A stretch of 64,000 bases of DNA. Source: Soonwooa sp032078105. GTDB taxonomy: Bacteria; Bacteroidota; Bacteroidia; Flavobacteriales; Weeksellaceae. The position numbers were made by a program, and so were the translations under genes. Every line of letters starts with the position of its first letter. Position 1 is the first letter of the stretch. Below the pieces are notes generated by a model that was given only the letters and a program-made list of their open reading frames with translations, did no database searches and was not told the origin of the DNA. The stretch spans positions 62,001 through 126,000 of the forward strand of contig JBJZOS010000002.1 of assembly GCA_046269235.1 (NCBI GenBank), in the 5' to 3' direction. This document shows, in pieces, positions 51,383 to 59,549 of the stretch.

Positions 51383-54300
51383 TTAAACGTTGTTTTCTTT
51401 TCTATTTCTAATTTTTGCATGGTAGAATACATTTGGTTTAGTACCAATCTCTTCTAGCAAAGTATATTTTCTCTTGTCGCCGAATAATGCTCTAACCTCA
51501 GAGTTAACATCGTTCATATCACCGAACTTCATTGCTCCTGTAGAACAAGCTTTAGAACAAGCTGTTTGGAATTCTCCGTCAACAACTTTTCTTCCTTCTT
51601 TTTTAGCTTCAAGAATAACATTCTGCGTCATTTGGATACACATAGAACATTTTTCCATAACCCCTCTTGTTCTTACAACAACGTCTGGGTTAAGAACCAT
51701 TCTACCTAAATCATTATTTTGATTAAAATCAAATTTATCATTAAGGTTATATGTAAACCAGTTGAAACGTCTTACTTTATATGGACAGTTATTAGCACAG
51801 TATCTAGTACCAATACATCTGTTGTAAGCCATTTGGTTTTGTCCTTGCTTACCGTGTGATGTCGCCGCAACTGGACATACAGTTTCACAAGGTGCGTGGT
51901 TACAATGTTGACACATTACAGGTTGGAAGATCACATCTGGATTCTCGCTAGGCTCGATCAACATGTTATACATTCCTGGTACGTCTAGTCCACCATCAAC
52001 CGCTTCTTGTTGAGATAATTTACCATCTTGTTTAACAGTATCGAATTCTTTAGGAAGTTTCGAAGTATAGTAACGGTCAATTCTTAACCAATACATATCA
52101 CGAGACATTCTGACTTCCTCTTTACCAACAACTGGCACATTGTTTTCTGCCTGACAAGCAATAACGCAAGCACCACAACCAGTACATGAGTTAAGGTCGA
52201 CAGAAAGGTTAAAGTGTGGTCCATCAGTATCATCGAAAGAATCCCAAAGGTCAATTTTGCCAATTGGTAAAGCACCTCCGATGGTATGCATTTCTAATGG
52301 CTTATTCCACTCATTAACATCACCTAAAAACTCTGTAATTGTAGCTTCTTTAGCGATTTCATAACGTCCCATTAGGGTATTCTGAAGCTGCATTCCTGCA
52401 AACTCATGCTCTTCGCCTGTGATTTTAATACTTACGTTAGAAAGTACTGTGTTAGATCCATCAAATAAAGGATAAGCATTAACACCAGTTTCTGCTACTT
52501 TACCAGAATCTTTTTTACCATAACCTAAAGCTAAACCTAAAGATCCTTCAGCTTGACCTGGCTGGATGAACACTGGTAGGTTTTTAAGTTCTTTACCATT
52601 AACTGTTAAGTCAACAACAGAACCGTCTAACTGCATTCTTCCGTTTAGTGAGTTTTCAATTTTTAAACGCTCAGCATCTTTTGGAGAAATCGTTAAGTAG
52701 TTATCCCAAGATAATCTCGTAATTGGATCTGGTAACTCTTGCAACCAAGGATTGTTAGCTTGTGTACCATCACCGATAGCTGTGCTAAGGTATAATTGAA
52801 GTTCTAAATCTGAAGCTTTGAAAGCATTTAATTCAGAAATAGCTTGTGCAGCGTTACCACCAATGTAAGACAAAGAAGATCCTACAGCCGCAGCAGTAAA
52901 GCCGTTATATAAAGCTTTATTAAATGAAGTTCCACCTAGAAGTGAAGCCGCACTTGCTTTAAGATAAGTATAAAAATCGTTGGCAGGACTTCCTTTTCCA
53001 TTGATCCAAACCAATAGAGATTCTTCAATCTGTCTTGACTTGTATATCTTTTGAATTGTTGGTTGCATTAATGAGTAAGAACCAGTTTCGGGAGCGATAT
53101 CTCCCCAAGATTCTAACCAATGTGCAACAGGAATAATAGCTTTTGAAGCTTTGAATACTTCATTTTTCTTGTCAACAACAGCAACTGTGCAAGTTACTTT
53201 AGACATTGCAGTTTTGAAGGCTTCACCGTTAGCGCTTGTAGAAATTGGGTTAACATTGTTTGTAATTAATACACCAACCTGACCTGCATTCATCGAAGCT
53301 AATAACTCATTGAATTTAGCACCATCAAAATCTTTAAGCATGTTAGCTTTTCCAGTAAAAGCTATAGAACCCAATTTTTGGTTGATTAAATGTGCTAAAA
53401 CATAAGCCGCTTTAGAACCATCAGCAAATACAACTGCTTTTGATCCTTTAGCTTGAAGCTCTTTAACGATTTCTAGTGCAACGGCATCCTTAGTTCCACC
53501 ATTAAGACCGTTATAGACTTCAACCAAAGTTTTGTTAACAGCACTTGGTTTTAATCTAATTCTTGAATCCGCGTTAGCACCAGTCAAAGACATGTTAGAC
53601 TCCACTTGGATATGTCTTAACATATTAGCACCTGGCTTGCGAGCTTCAGCATAAGAAGTTTCTAAACTTCCTGCGTTGTAATCAGCTAAGAAATCTGCAC
53701 GGAAAGAAACTACTAATTCTGATTTTGACAAATCATAAACTGGTAAAGCTCTTTGTCCGAACACTTCCACAGCTGCATCCAAAGCAGCTGCATGAGGATA
53801 AGCCTCATAAGTTACTAACTCCGCAGATGGATACTTTGCTTTAAACTCTCCGAACAACTTTTTGAAAGTTGGACTTGGCAAAGTGTGCGATAATAAGACT
53901 ATTTTTTTACCAGCCGCTTGCGCTTCGTTAAGACCTTTGATAACATAGTCATCTACTTTATCGAAAGACTCATCAGCACCATTTAGTTTAGGTTGTTTTA
54001 GTTTGTCATTATCATATAAAGACAAAACGCTCGCTTGTGCTCTTGCATTTGTTTTACCTAAACTTCCAGCAGTTGGATTTGGTTCAATTTTGATAGGACG
54101 ACCTTCTCTAGTTTTCACTAAAACGCTAGCGAAATCGAAACCATCAAAATATGACGATGCATAATAATTAGGAATACCAGGAATGATGTCATGCGGCTTA
54201 ACCACATAAGGAATAGTCTTAATAACTGGTGCTTCACAAGCTGCAAGTGTTACAGCAGCCGTTGAGAAACCTAAAAGCTTTAGGAAGTCTCTTCTGGAAG

Positions 54301-54445
54301 TCCCAGAATTATTCATTTTTTCCGCATCTCCCAAGAATTCATCTACTGGAATTTCGTTCTGAAATTCTTTCTGAGCCAACTTCGCATTAAGCGATTGGTC
54401 TTTTAGTTCGTGAATACTTCTGAATTGTATTTTATTTGAAGCCAT
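51383..54445 (-). CDS. actB: Alternative complex III iron-sulfur subunit ActB (molybdopterin-oxidoreductase-like)
   Basis: The 1020-residue protein fuses a molybdopterin-oxidoreductase-like part (residues about 70-750) to a ferredoxin-like part. Four cysteine clusters are visible: CTGCGACVIACQ, CQHCNHAPCETVCP, CANNCPYKVRR and CSMCIQ. A twin-arginine-type signal (SRRDFLKLLGF, residues 50-60) and a lipobox-like LAAC70 indicate export by Tat. In this family the molybdopterin domain carries no cofactor, and the Fe-S clusters carry electrons. It lies between actA and actC. Confidence 0.95.
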   Translation of the reverse strand: MASNKIQFRSIHELKDQSLNAKLAQKEFQNEIPVDEFLGDAEKMNNSGTSRRDFLKLLGFSTAAVTLAACEAPVIKTIPYVVKPHDIIPGIPNYYASSYFDGFDFASVLVKTREGRPIKIEPNPTAGSLGKTNARAQASVLSLYDNDKLKQPKLNGADESFDKVDDYVIKGLNEAQAAGKKIVLLSHTLPSPTFKKLFGEFKAKYPSAELVTYEAYPHAAALDAAVEVFGQRALPVYDLSKSELVVSFRADFLADYNAGSLETSYAEARKPGANMLRHIQVESNMSLTGANADSRIRLKPSAVNKTLVEVYNGLNGGTKDAVALEIVKELQAKGSKAVVFADGSKAAYVLAHLINQKLGSIAFTGKANMLKDFDGAKFNELLASMNAGQVGVLITNNVNPISTSANGEAFKTAMSKVTCTVAVVDKKNEVFKASKAIIPVAHWLESWGDIAPETGSYSLMQPTIQKIYKSRQIEESLLVWINGKGSPANDFYTYLKASAASLLGGTSFNKALYNGFTAAAVGSSLSYIGGNAAQAISELNAFKASDLELQLYLSTAIGDGTQANNPWLQELPDPITRLSWDNYLTISPKDAERLKIENSLNGRMQLDGSVVDLTVNGKELKNLPVFIQPGQAEGSLGLALGYGKKDSGKVAETGVNAYPLFDGSNTVLSNVSIKITGEEHEFAGMQLQNTLMGRYEIAKEATITEFLGDVNEWNKPLEMHTIGGALPIGKIDLWDSFDDTDGPHFNLSVDLNSCTGCGACVIACQAENNVPVVGKEEVRMSRDMYWLRIDRYYTSKLPKEFDTVKQDGKLSQQEAVDGGLDVPGMYNMLIEPSENPDVIFQPVMCQHCNHAPCETVCPVAATSHGKQGQNQMAYNRCIGTRYCANNCPYKVRRFNWFTYNLNDKFDFNQNNDLGRMVLNPDVVVRTRGVMEKCSMCIQMTQNVILEAKKEGRKVVDGEFQTACSKACSTGAMKFGDMNDVNSEVRALFGDKRKYTLLEEIGTKPNVFYHAKIRNRKENNV

Positions 54446-54466
54446 TGATACTTCTAATTTTTGTTA

Positions 54467-55825
54467 TTAATAATGACATTTACCACACTCTAGACCTCCG
54501 ATAGCATCTACAGTAATTTTAGCACCTTCGCCGTATTGTTTTTTCAACTTGCCGTGAAGATTCTTGAAATACTCTTGGTTGTAACCGTTAGTCATGTCAA
54601 CTTCTGTTGTTCTGTGACATTCTATACACCATCCCATTGTAAAGTCGTTAGCCATTTGTACCACATTCATAGTATCAACTTTACCGTGACAAGCTTTACA
54701 AACAACATCAATTTGATTGTTAGGATTTTTCTTGTTGAATGACGAGACAATCGCCTTCTCACCAGCTACAACGTGTTGTGAGTGGTTGAAGTATACGAAA
54801 TCTGGCATATTGTGGATTCTTGTCCATTCGATTGGAGAAGTCTTTCCTGTATACTGTTGTTTAGCAGGATCCCAACCAGCAGCAGCATAAATCTTTTGGA
54901 TTTCGCCATCATAGAATGCTTTATCTTTTCCTGGCTCCATGTATTTACCATTGTATTCAGAAATCGATCTGTGACAGTTCATACATACGTTAACTGATGG
55001 AATTTCCGAAACCTTACCATACTTAGCACTAGAGTGACAAAGCTGACAGTCGATTTTATTTTCTCCAGCGTGGATCTTGTGAGAGAAATAGATAGGTTGC
55101 TCAGGCTTATAACCTTTATAAACACCAATCCACATTAAGGAATTCCAAACACCATATAATGCTAATACAGCAAGAATAGCAATAACACCTTTACCTACGA
55201 AACTATATTTGTTATAAAGTTCTGAGAAACTATTAATTCTAGTAGAATTAAGGTCTGTCAACTCAGGCGTTTGTTGTAATTTAACTAATTGTCTGATTTT
55301 CACTAACAACCAAAGTAACAAGCCCGAAATAACAACAAATGCCGCTAAAATCGCTTGAGAATTAAGCTCACTGTCTTTTGCTTGTTGAACATTAGCAGAA
55401 GCATCTGTTGCAGTAGCAGCAGCATCAGCTTTAGGTTCTTCTTTTGGCGGATCTGTCGTGTAAGCTAAGATATTATCGATATCCTCTTCTGACAAATTCG
55501 GAAACTGCAACATTTCAACTTTGTTGAACTTCTCGTAGACTTCGTTAGCATACTTATCACCAGATGCTCTAAGTGCCTTGTTATCCTTAATCCATTTGTG
55601 TAACCAGTCTGGTCCCAGACCCTGCTCCTTCTTTAACTTATCAACAATACCGCCCAAAGCAGGTCCAATCATCTGCTTGTCCAAAGCGTGGCAAGCGGTA
55701 CAATTGGCCTTGAAAAGATCTTGGCCTTTCTTTGGATCTCCTTGTGCATGAATAGAAGCGCTAGTCGATAACAACAAGCCTATTGCTATCAAACTCTTTT
55801 TATAATGCTTTCTCCAACTAATCAT
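54467..55825 (-). CDS. actA: Alternative complex III multiheme cytochrome ActA with extra N-terminal cytochrome c domain
   Basis: The 452-residue protein has a cleavable or anchoring N-terminal segment (SLIAIGLLLSTSASIHA). It carries six CxxCH sites: one early (Cys42-His46, NCTACHALDK) in a separate class-I-like cytochrome c domain, and five in the C-terminal half (QLCH, MNCH, KACH, IECH, GKCH). Between them are two membrane helices (around residues 155-175 and 213-235). The five-heme part matches the ActA pentaheme domain. It starts the act operon, with a -7 box 50 bases upstream. Confidence 0.92.
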   Translation of the reverse strand: MISWRKHYKKSLIAIGLLLSTSASIHAQGDPKKGQDLFKANCTACHALDKQMIGPALGGIVDKLKKEQGLGPDWLHKWIKDNKALRASGDKYANEVYEKFNKVEMLQFPNLSEEDIDNILAYTTDPPKEEPKADAAATATDASANVQQAKDSELNSQAILAAFVVISGLLLWLLVKIRQLVKLQQTPELTDLNSTRINSFSELYNKYSFVGKGVIAILAVLALYGVWNSLMWIGVYKGYKPEQPIYFSHKIHAGENKIDCQLCHSSAKYGKVSEIPSVNVCMNCHRSISEYNGKYMEPGKDKAFYDGEIQKIYAAAGWDPAKQQYTGKTSPIEWTRIHNMPDFVYFNHSQHVVAGEKAIVSSFNKKNPNNQIDVVCKACHGKVDTMNVVQMANDFTMGWCIECHRTTEVDMTNGYNQEYFKNLHGKLKKQYGEGAKITVDAIGGLECGKCHY

Positions 55826-55874
55826 TTAATTAATCTTGGGTTAGTAAAATATATTGATTATACATTCAATTAGG

Positions 55875-55882
55875 CAAAAATA
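55875..55882 (-). promoter_or_regulatory. -7 promoter box for the act operon
   Basis: The minus strand reads TATTTTTG, matching TAnnTTTG, 50 bases before the actA ATG. No clear -33 TTTG. It is divergent from the SPOR gene promoter about 85 bases away. Confidence 0.5.
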
Positions 55883-55964
55883 AGACTTTAACATAAATTT
55901 ATGAGAATCTTATATCTGCTTTTTCTCACTTGTTAATAATTTATAATACTTCTAAATAAGAAAG

Positions 55965-55995
55965 TTTGGCATTTTTTTTATTTATCTTAAATTTG
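55965..55995 (+). promoter_or_regulatory. Consensus Bacteroidota promoter for SPOR gene
   Basis: TTTG (55965-55968), a 19-base spacer and TAAATTTG (55988-55995) match the -33/-7 consensus at the preferred spacing. The -7 box ends 15 bases before the ATG at 56011. This is the best promoter match I found in the window. Confidence 0.82.
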
Positions 55996-56010
55996 CTAAA
56001 AATAAAATAA

Positions 56011-56541
56011 ATGAAAATCCTTTCGAAAGCACTACTTATTTTCATCTTTGTAATTTCATATAAGGCTACTGCTCAACTTGTTGTTAAAACCGACACCATT
56101 TCTGGAACGCCAGTTAGTATAACTATGGATTCTAGAATTGACAATCTTATCAGCAAACAAGAAGAATCTTGTGCTCGTCCAAAAGGTGGATCATACGCTT
56201 CCAATTCCGAAACAGTAAAGCAACCTACAAAAATTTTGGTGCCAAATAGAGCGTTAACACAAGCCGAGATCTGTCGCCAAAATCCAAAAATTATGGGTTA
56301 CAAAATTCAGGTCGCTGTTGTTAAAAGCAATGAAGAAGCCCGCACAATTGGCGCTGATTTTAGAAAAAACTTCCCTTCTTTAAAAGTTGAAATTGATGCT
56401 TCTCTTCGTCCAAACTATAAAATATTAGCCGGAAGTTATTTCAATAAACAAAGTGCATCTAGTGATTTAAAACGTATTAAAGCCACTTACGGATCAGCCA
56501 CAGCCGTCCAATATAGAATCTTCTGCGTTGAAGCAAAGTAA
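56011..56541 (+). CDS. SPOR-domain exported protein
   Basis: The 176-residue protein has a signal peptide (KILSKALLIFIFVISYKATA, cleavage near residue 21). A linker with a CARPKGG segment follows, then a C-terminal SPOR-like domain (residues about 108-172: YKIQVAVVKSNEEARTI, then FPSLKVEIDASLRPNYKILAG). SPOR domains bind denuded peptidoglycan strands at division sites. Bacteroidota carry several such small proteins. It is transcribed from a consensus promoter and ends at a strong terminator, so it is a single-gene unit. Confidence 0.85.
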   Translation: MKILSKALLIFIFVISYKATAQLVVKTDTISGTPVSITMDSRIDNLISKQEESCARPKGGSYASNSETVKQPTKILVPNRALTQAEICRQNPKIMGYKIQVAVVKSNEEARTIGADFRKNFPSLKVEIDASLRPNYKILAGSYFNKQSASSDLKRIKATYGSATAVQYRIFCVEAK

Positions 56542-56562
56542 GAATCAACTTAATATAAAATA

Positions 56563-56590
56563 AAAGTCCGAAGCAAAAACTTCGGACTTT
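56563..56590. terminator. Bidirectional intrinsic terminator
   Basis: A perfect 11-base stem (56563-56573 with 56580-56590) and a 6-base loop with T and A runs ends both the SPOR gene and the convergent membrane-protein gene. Confidence 0.92.
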
Positions 56591-57865
56591 TTATTTGTAA
56601 AAAACATTTAAAAATTCAATAAACTCATCGAGTCTAATAAAGTTATTAATGCCTAGATAAACCGTTATTAAAGCTAAACTAGCTGTTAAACTACTTATTA
56701 AAACAGTATTTTTCCGATATGCAAAAAACAACCATCCGATAAGCAAAGGAAATACAAATACAAAATGTCCACCGTAGATATAGGAAGTATGCAAACCAAA
56801 TTTCAGGATACAATGTATCACAATATCGATAGATAGAGAACAAAATAAAATCTGCACCAGTCGATTTTTAAAATTCTTAACAAAACTCCAAATCGCAAAC
56901 ACTACAATTAAACCAACAACCACATAAGACCAAAAACTAGAATAAACATCCATAAAAATAGCCTTGTATTCGAAGCCTTTTTTATTGTGATAATCTCGCA
57001 ACACGAAAGACGGGAACAACATATTGCCTCCAAAAAACCAAGAATAAATCATATCCCAAAGTGGCGTCACCTTCGGAGTCGAAAACTTATCATACTGTTC
57101 CTCAGTTTTACTAAAGAAATTCTGAATGTTAAAATTAATTCTGTTTAGAAATAAAAGCGCAAAAACGATTATAGAAACAAAAACTTTAGATATTTCGAGA
57201 CCGATTTTCTTCCAATTCCAATATAATTGAGGCTGGAACAGCATTGGTAAATACACTTTAACAATATTCGTAATCGTTAATCCACCAACTGTAACTCCAA
57301 AAAATGTAACAGCTCCAAAAGACAAAGTCTTGTCAGCTTGATATTGTTTTGCAACATAATAATTGAACAAACAAAGTAACAAAAGTGTGTAAGTATAATT
57401 TTCTGGCGTGAAAGACAATAAAATACTAGTCGTAAAAAGTCCAAAAAATGTAATAATCAAAAGACTTAGCCACACTGGCAGTTTAATAATATTTTGTAAA
57501 TATTTAAAAACCTGGACGATAGATAAACTCACAATAAAGCTGGAACACAGCGCCAAGACAATTCTAAAGTCAGCATTCATTTTTCCGTTAGAAATCCAGA
57601 GCGCGAATTCTCTGATCCAATCGAAAAAATAGTTAGACAGCGGATGTCTCTCAAAACCGCCACCAGTCATGACAATTGCACGATTATCAAAACTAAAATA
57701 AGCATCCCATGGAATGCGATCATCAAAAACGATCCTAAAATTTTTAGCGATAAAATATGCAAAACTGGAATAACATGTTAACGCAACAGCGAAAACAATC
57801 CACTCCCATCTTTTTGATGGAAAAACAAGTTTCAGAATATTAAAAAAATAAATCTTAATCTTCAA
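56591..57865 (-). CDS. Polytopic membrane protein, possibly DUF6080
   Basis: The 424-residue protein has about ten membrane helices and a periplasmic first loop with DDRIPWDAYFSFDNRAIVM and RHPLSNYFFDWIREF. This layout resembles GT-C-fold glycosyltransferases and DUF6080-type proteins of Bacteroidota, but I cannot confirm either from the sequence alone. The acidic DD in the first loop would fit a GT-C active site. A -7-like box sits 15-22 bases upstream on the minus strand (TATTTTTG, 57887-57880). It lies between the selO terminator and the terminator at 56563. Confidence 0.7.
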   Translation of the reverse strand: MKIKIYFFNILKLVFPSKRWEWIVFAVALTCYSSFAYFIAKNFRIVFDDRIPWDAYFSFDNRAIVMTGGGFERHPLSNYFFDWIREFALWISNGKMNADFRIVLALCSSFIVSLSIVQVFKYLQNIIKLPVWLSLLIITFFGLFTTSILLSFTPENYTYTLLLLCLFNYYVAKQYQADKTLSFGAVTFFGVTVGGLTITNIVKVYLPMLFQPQLYWNWKKIGLEISKVFVSIIVFALLFLNRINFNIQNFFSKTEEQYDKFSTPKVTPLWDMIYSWFFGGNMLFPSFVLRDYHNKKGFEYKAIFMDVYSSFWSYVVVGLIVVFAIWSFVKNFKNRLVQILFCSLSIDIVIHCILKFGLHTSYIYGGHFVFVFPLLIGWLFFAYRKNTVLISSLTASLALITVYLGINNFIRLDEFIEFLNVFYK

Positions 57866-57921
57866 TTGAAAAATTTTTGCAAAAATAAGAATTGTAGCAA
57901 AACAAATCGACTTAAAAGTAA

Positions 57922-57954
57922 AAGCCTTACAGAGATCAAAACTGTGAAAGGCTT
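57922..57954 (-). terminator. Probable terminator of selO
   Basis: Arms 57922-57932 and 57942-57954 pair over 11 bases with a small bulge. On the minus strand the hairpin is followed by TTTTACTTTT. It lies 18 bases after the selO stop. Confidence 0.7.
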
Positions 57955-57971
57955 CTTTAACTCAAAAAAAA

Positions 57972-59513
57972 CTAAGAACTACACGACAATTGCGAGCAGC
58001 CGTAGATCATATCATACTTCTGAGGACGTTTTTGGTTAAGACTTTCGTCAACTTTTTGATAAGGATTTTTTAAAGCCTTAAGAAGAATATCAAATTTAGT
58101 TTGGTCGCCGTTTTCCAAATCTTGTATCGCTTCGTACAACAAATAATTTCTTAAAATAAATTGCGGATTATTTTTTAACATTAATTGCTGTGCATCTACT
58201 TTGGAGAATTTATTTTGCGCTAAACGCTCTTGATAAGATTTTAAAAATAAATTAATTCTTTCTAAATCTTCTGTTTTTGGAACGGAATAAAATGTTGAAA
58301 TAAATGGCTCAGCATCAAGATTTTCATCCAAAATATTATCAGTCAAAACATTAAAAAATAAAGTATAATCCAACTTAAGATCTTGGATCATCTGTTGCCA
58401 AGTCGTAAAAAATTGATCGTCAGTTTTCAATAAAGTATCAAAACCGAACTTCTTGCAAAGCATCTCGTCATGCAGTTTCCAAAAATTAGAAACATAATCT
58501 TCCAAAATTCTTTGCAAAGCTTTTTCATCCTTAATTATTGGAAATAAAGAATTGGCTAATTGTAAGAGATTCCAATGTGCTATTTGAGCTTGCTTTCCAA
58601 AAGCGTAACGTTTTCCTGGTAAATCGGTTGTATTGGGCGTGAACTCCAAATCGTATTCGTCCATCATCGAATAAGGACCGTAGTCAATTGTCAAACCCAG
58701 AATCGACATATTATCGGTATTCATCACGCCGTGCACAAAGCCAACACGATACCACTCGATAATCATATCGGCAGTACGGTCTGCAATGGCTTTAAAGAAA
58801 TCTAAATATTTTGTCGCGGATAGTCTATCAACCTCATCAAAATAGTTTTCGATCGCAAAATCAATTAGTTTTTGCAGCGTGTCAAATTCTTTGCGCGAAG
58901 CTAGCAATTCGAAATGTCCAAATCTTAGAAAAGATTCGGCAACGCGAAGTACTGCAGCACCTTGCTCTTGTTTGGGATGGCCATCATAAGCAATATCTCG
59001 CGTTACCAACTCGCCGGTTTTAACCAAACTTAACGCTCTGGTTGTAGGAACACCAAGATGAAACATCGCTTCACTCATTAAAAACTCTCGAACCGAGGAT
59101 CGCAAAACTGCGCGTCCATCAGCAAACCGCGAATACGGTGTGGCACCAACGCCCTTCCACTGTAATTCGAAACTTTGATTATCATCACTCTTGATTTCAC
59201 CTGCAAAAATTGCGCGTCCATCACCCAATTGTCCAGCCCAATTTCCGAATTGATGGCCTGCATAAGCAGTTGCGTAAGTTTCGACAGTTTCGGGTAAATT
59301 TTGAGCCGCCAAAAAATCTAAATCTTGATCGAGGTTGCCTAGACCAATCTCTTGACTTAACTCTTTATTAAAAGCAACGAGTTCAATAGTATTAAATTCG
59401 GCAGGACGTACTTTAGTAAAAAGAAAGCCTGGTGTTTGTCTTTGATGTAGATTTCCAGAAAAATCTCCTGGAAAAGAGTCAACAAACTTATGTGTAATAT
59501 TTTTAATATTCAT
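57972..59513 (-). CDS. selO: Protein adenylyltransferase SelO (YdiU/UPF0061)
   Basis: The 513-residue protein is a pseudokinase-fold SelO. It has YAGHQFGNWAGQLGDGRA near residue 84, the GVGATPYSRFADGRAVLRS loop, GELVTRD, HGVMNTDNMSILG and TIDYGPYSMMDEYD. It transfers AMP from ATP to Ser, Thr or Tyr of target proteins. The C-terminus ends CSQLSCSS: a Cys at the third-last position, where animal SelO has selenocysteine. The start codon lies only 4 bases after the T run of the pbp1A terminator, which is unusual (see findings). Confidence 0.94.
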   Translation of the reverse strand: MNIKNITHKFVDSFPGDFSGNLHQRQTPGFLFTKVRPAEFNTIELVAFNKELSQEIGLGNLDQDLDFLAAQNLPETVETYATAYAGHQFGNWAGQLGDGRAIFAGEIKSDDNQSFELQWKGVGATPYSRFADGRAVLRSSVREFLMSEAMFHLGVPTTRALSLVKTGELVTRDIAYDGHPKQEQGAAVLRVAESFLRFGHFELLASRKEFDTLQKLIDFAIENYFDEVDRLSATKYLDFFKAIADRTADMIIEWYRVGFVHGVMNTDNMSILGLTIDYGPYSMMDEYDLEFTPNTTDLPGKRYAFGKQAQIAHWNLLQLANSLFPIIKDEKALQRILEDYVSNFWKLHDEMLCKKFGFDTLLKTDDQFFTTWQQMIQDLKLDYTLFFNVLTDNILDENLDAEPFISTFYSVPKTEDLERINLFLKSYQERLAQNKFSKVDAQQLMLKNNPQFILRNYLLYEAIQDLENGDQTKFDILLKALKNPYQKVDESLNQKRPQKYDMIYGCSQLSCSS

Positions 59514-59521
59514 TGTTAAAA

Positions 59522-59544
59522 AAAGCCCACAAATTGTGGGCTTT
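59522..59544 (-). terminator. Intrinsic terminator of the ricT-gldH-pbp1A operon
   Basis: A 9-base perfect stem (59522-59530 with 59536-59544) is followed on the minus strand by seven T, after the PBP1A stop. The T run ends 4 bases before the selO start. Confidence 0.88.
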
Positions 59545-59549
59545 GGAAT

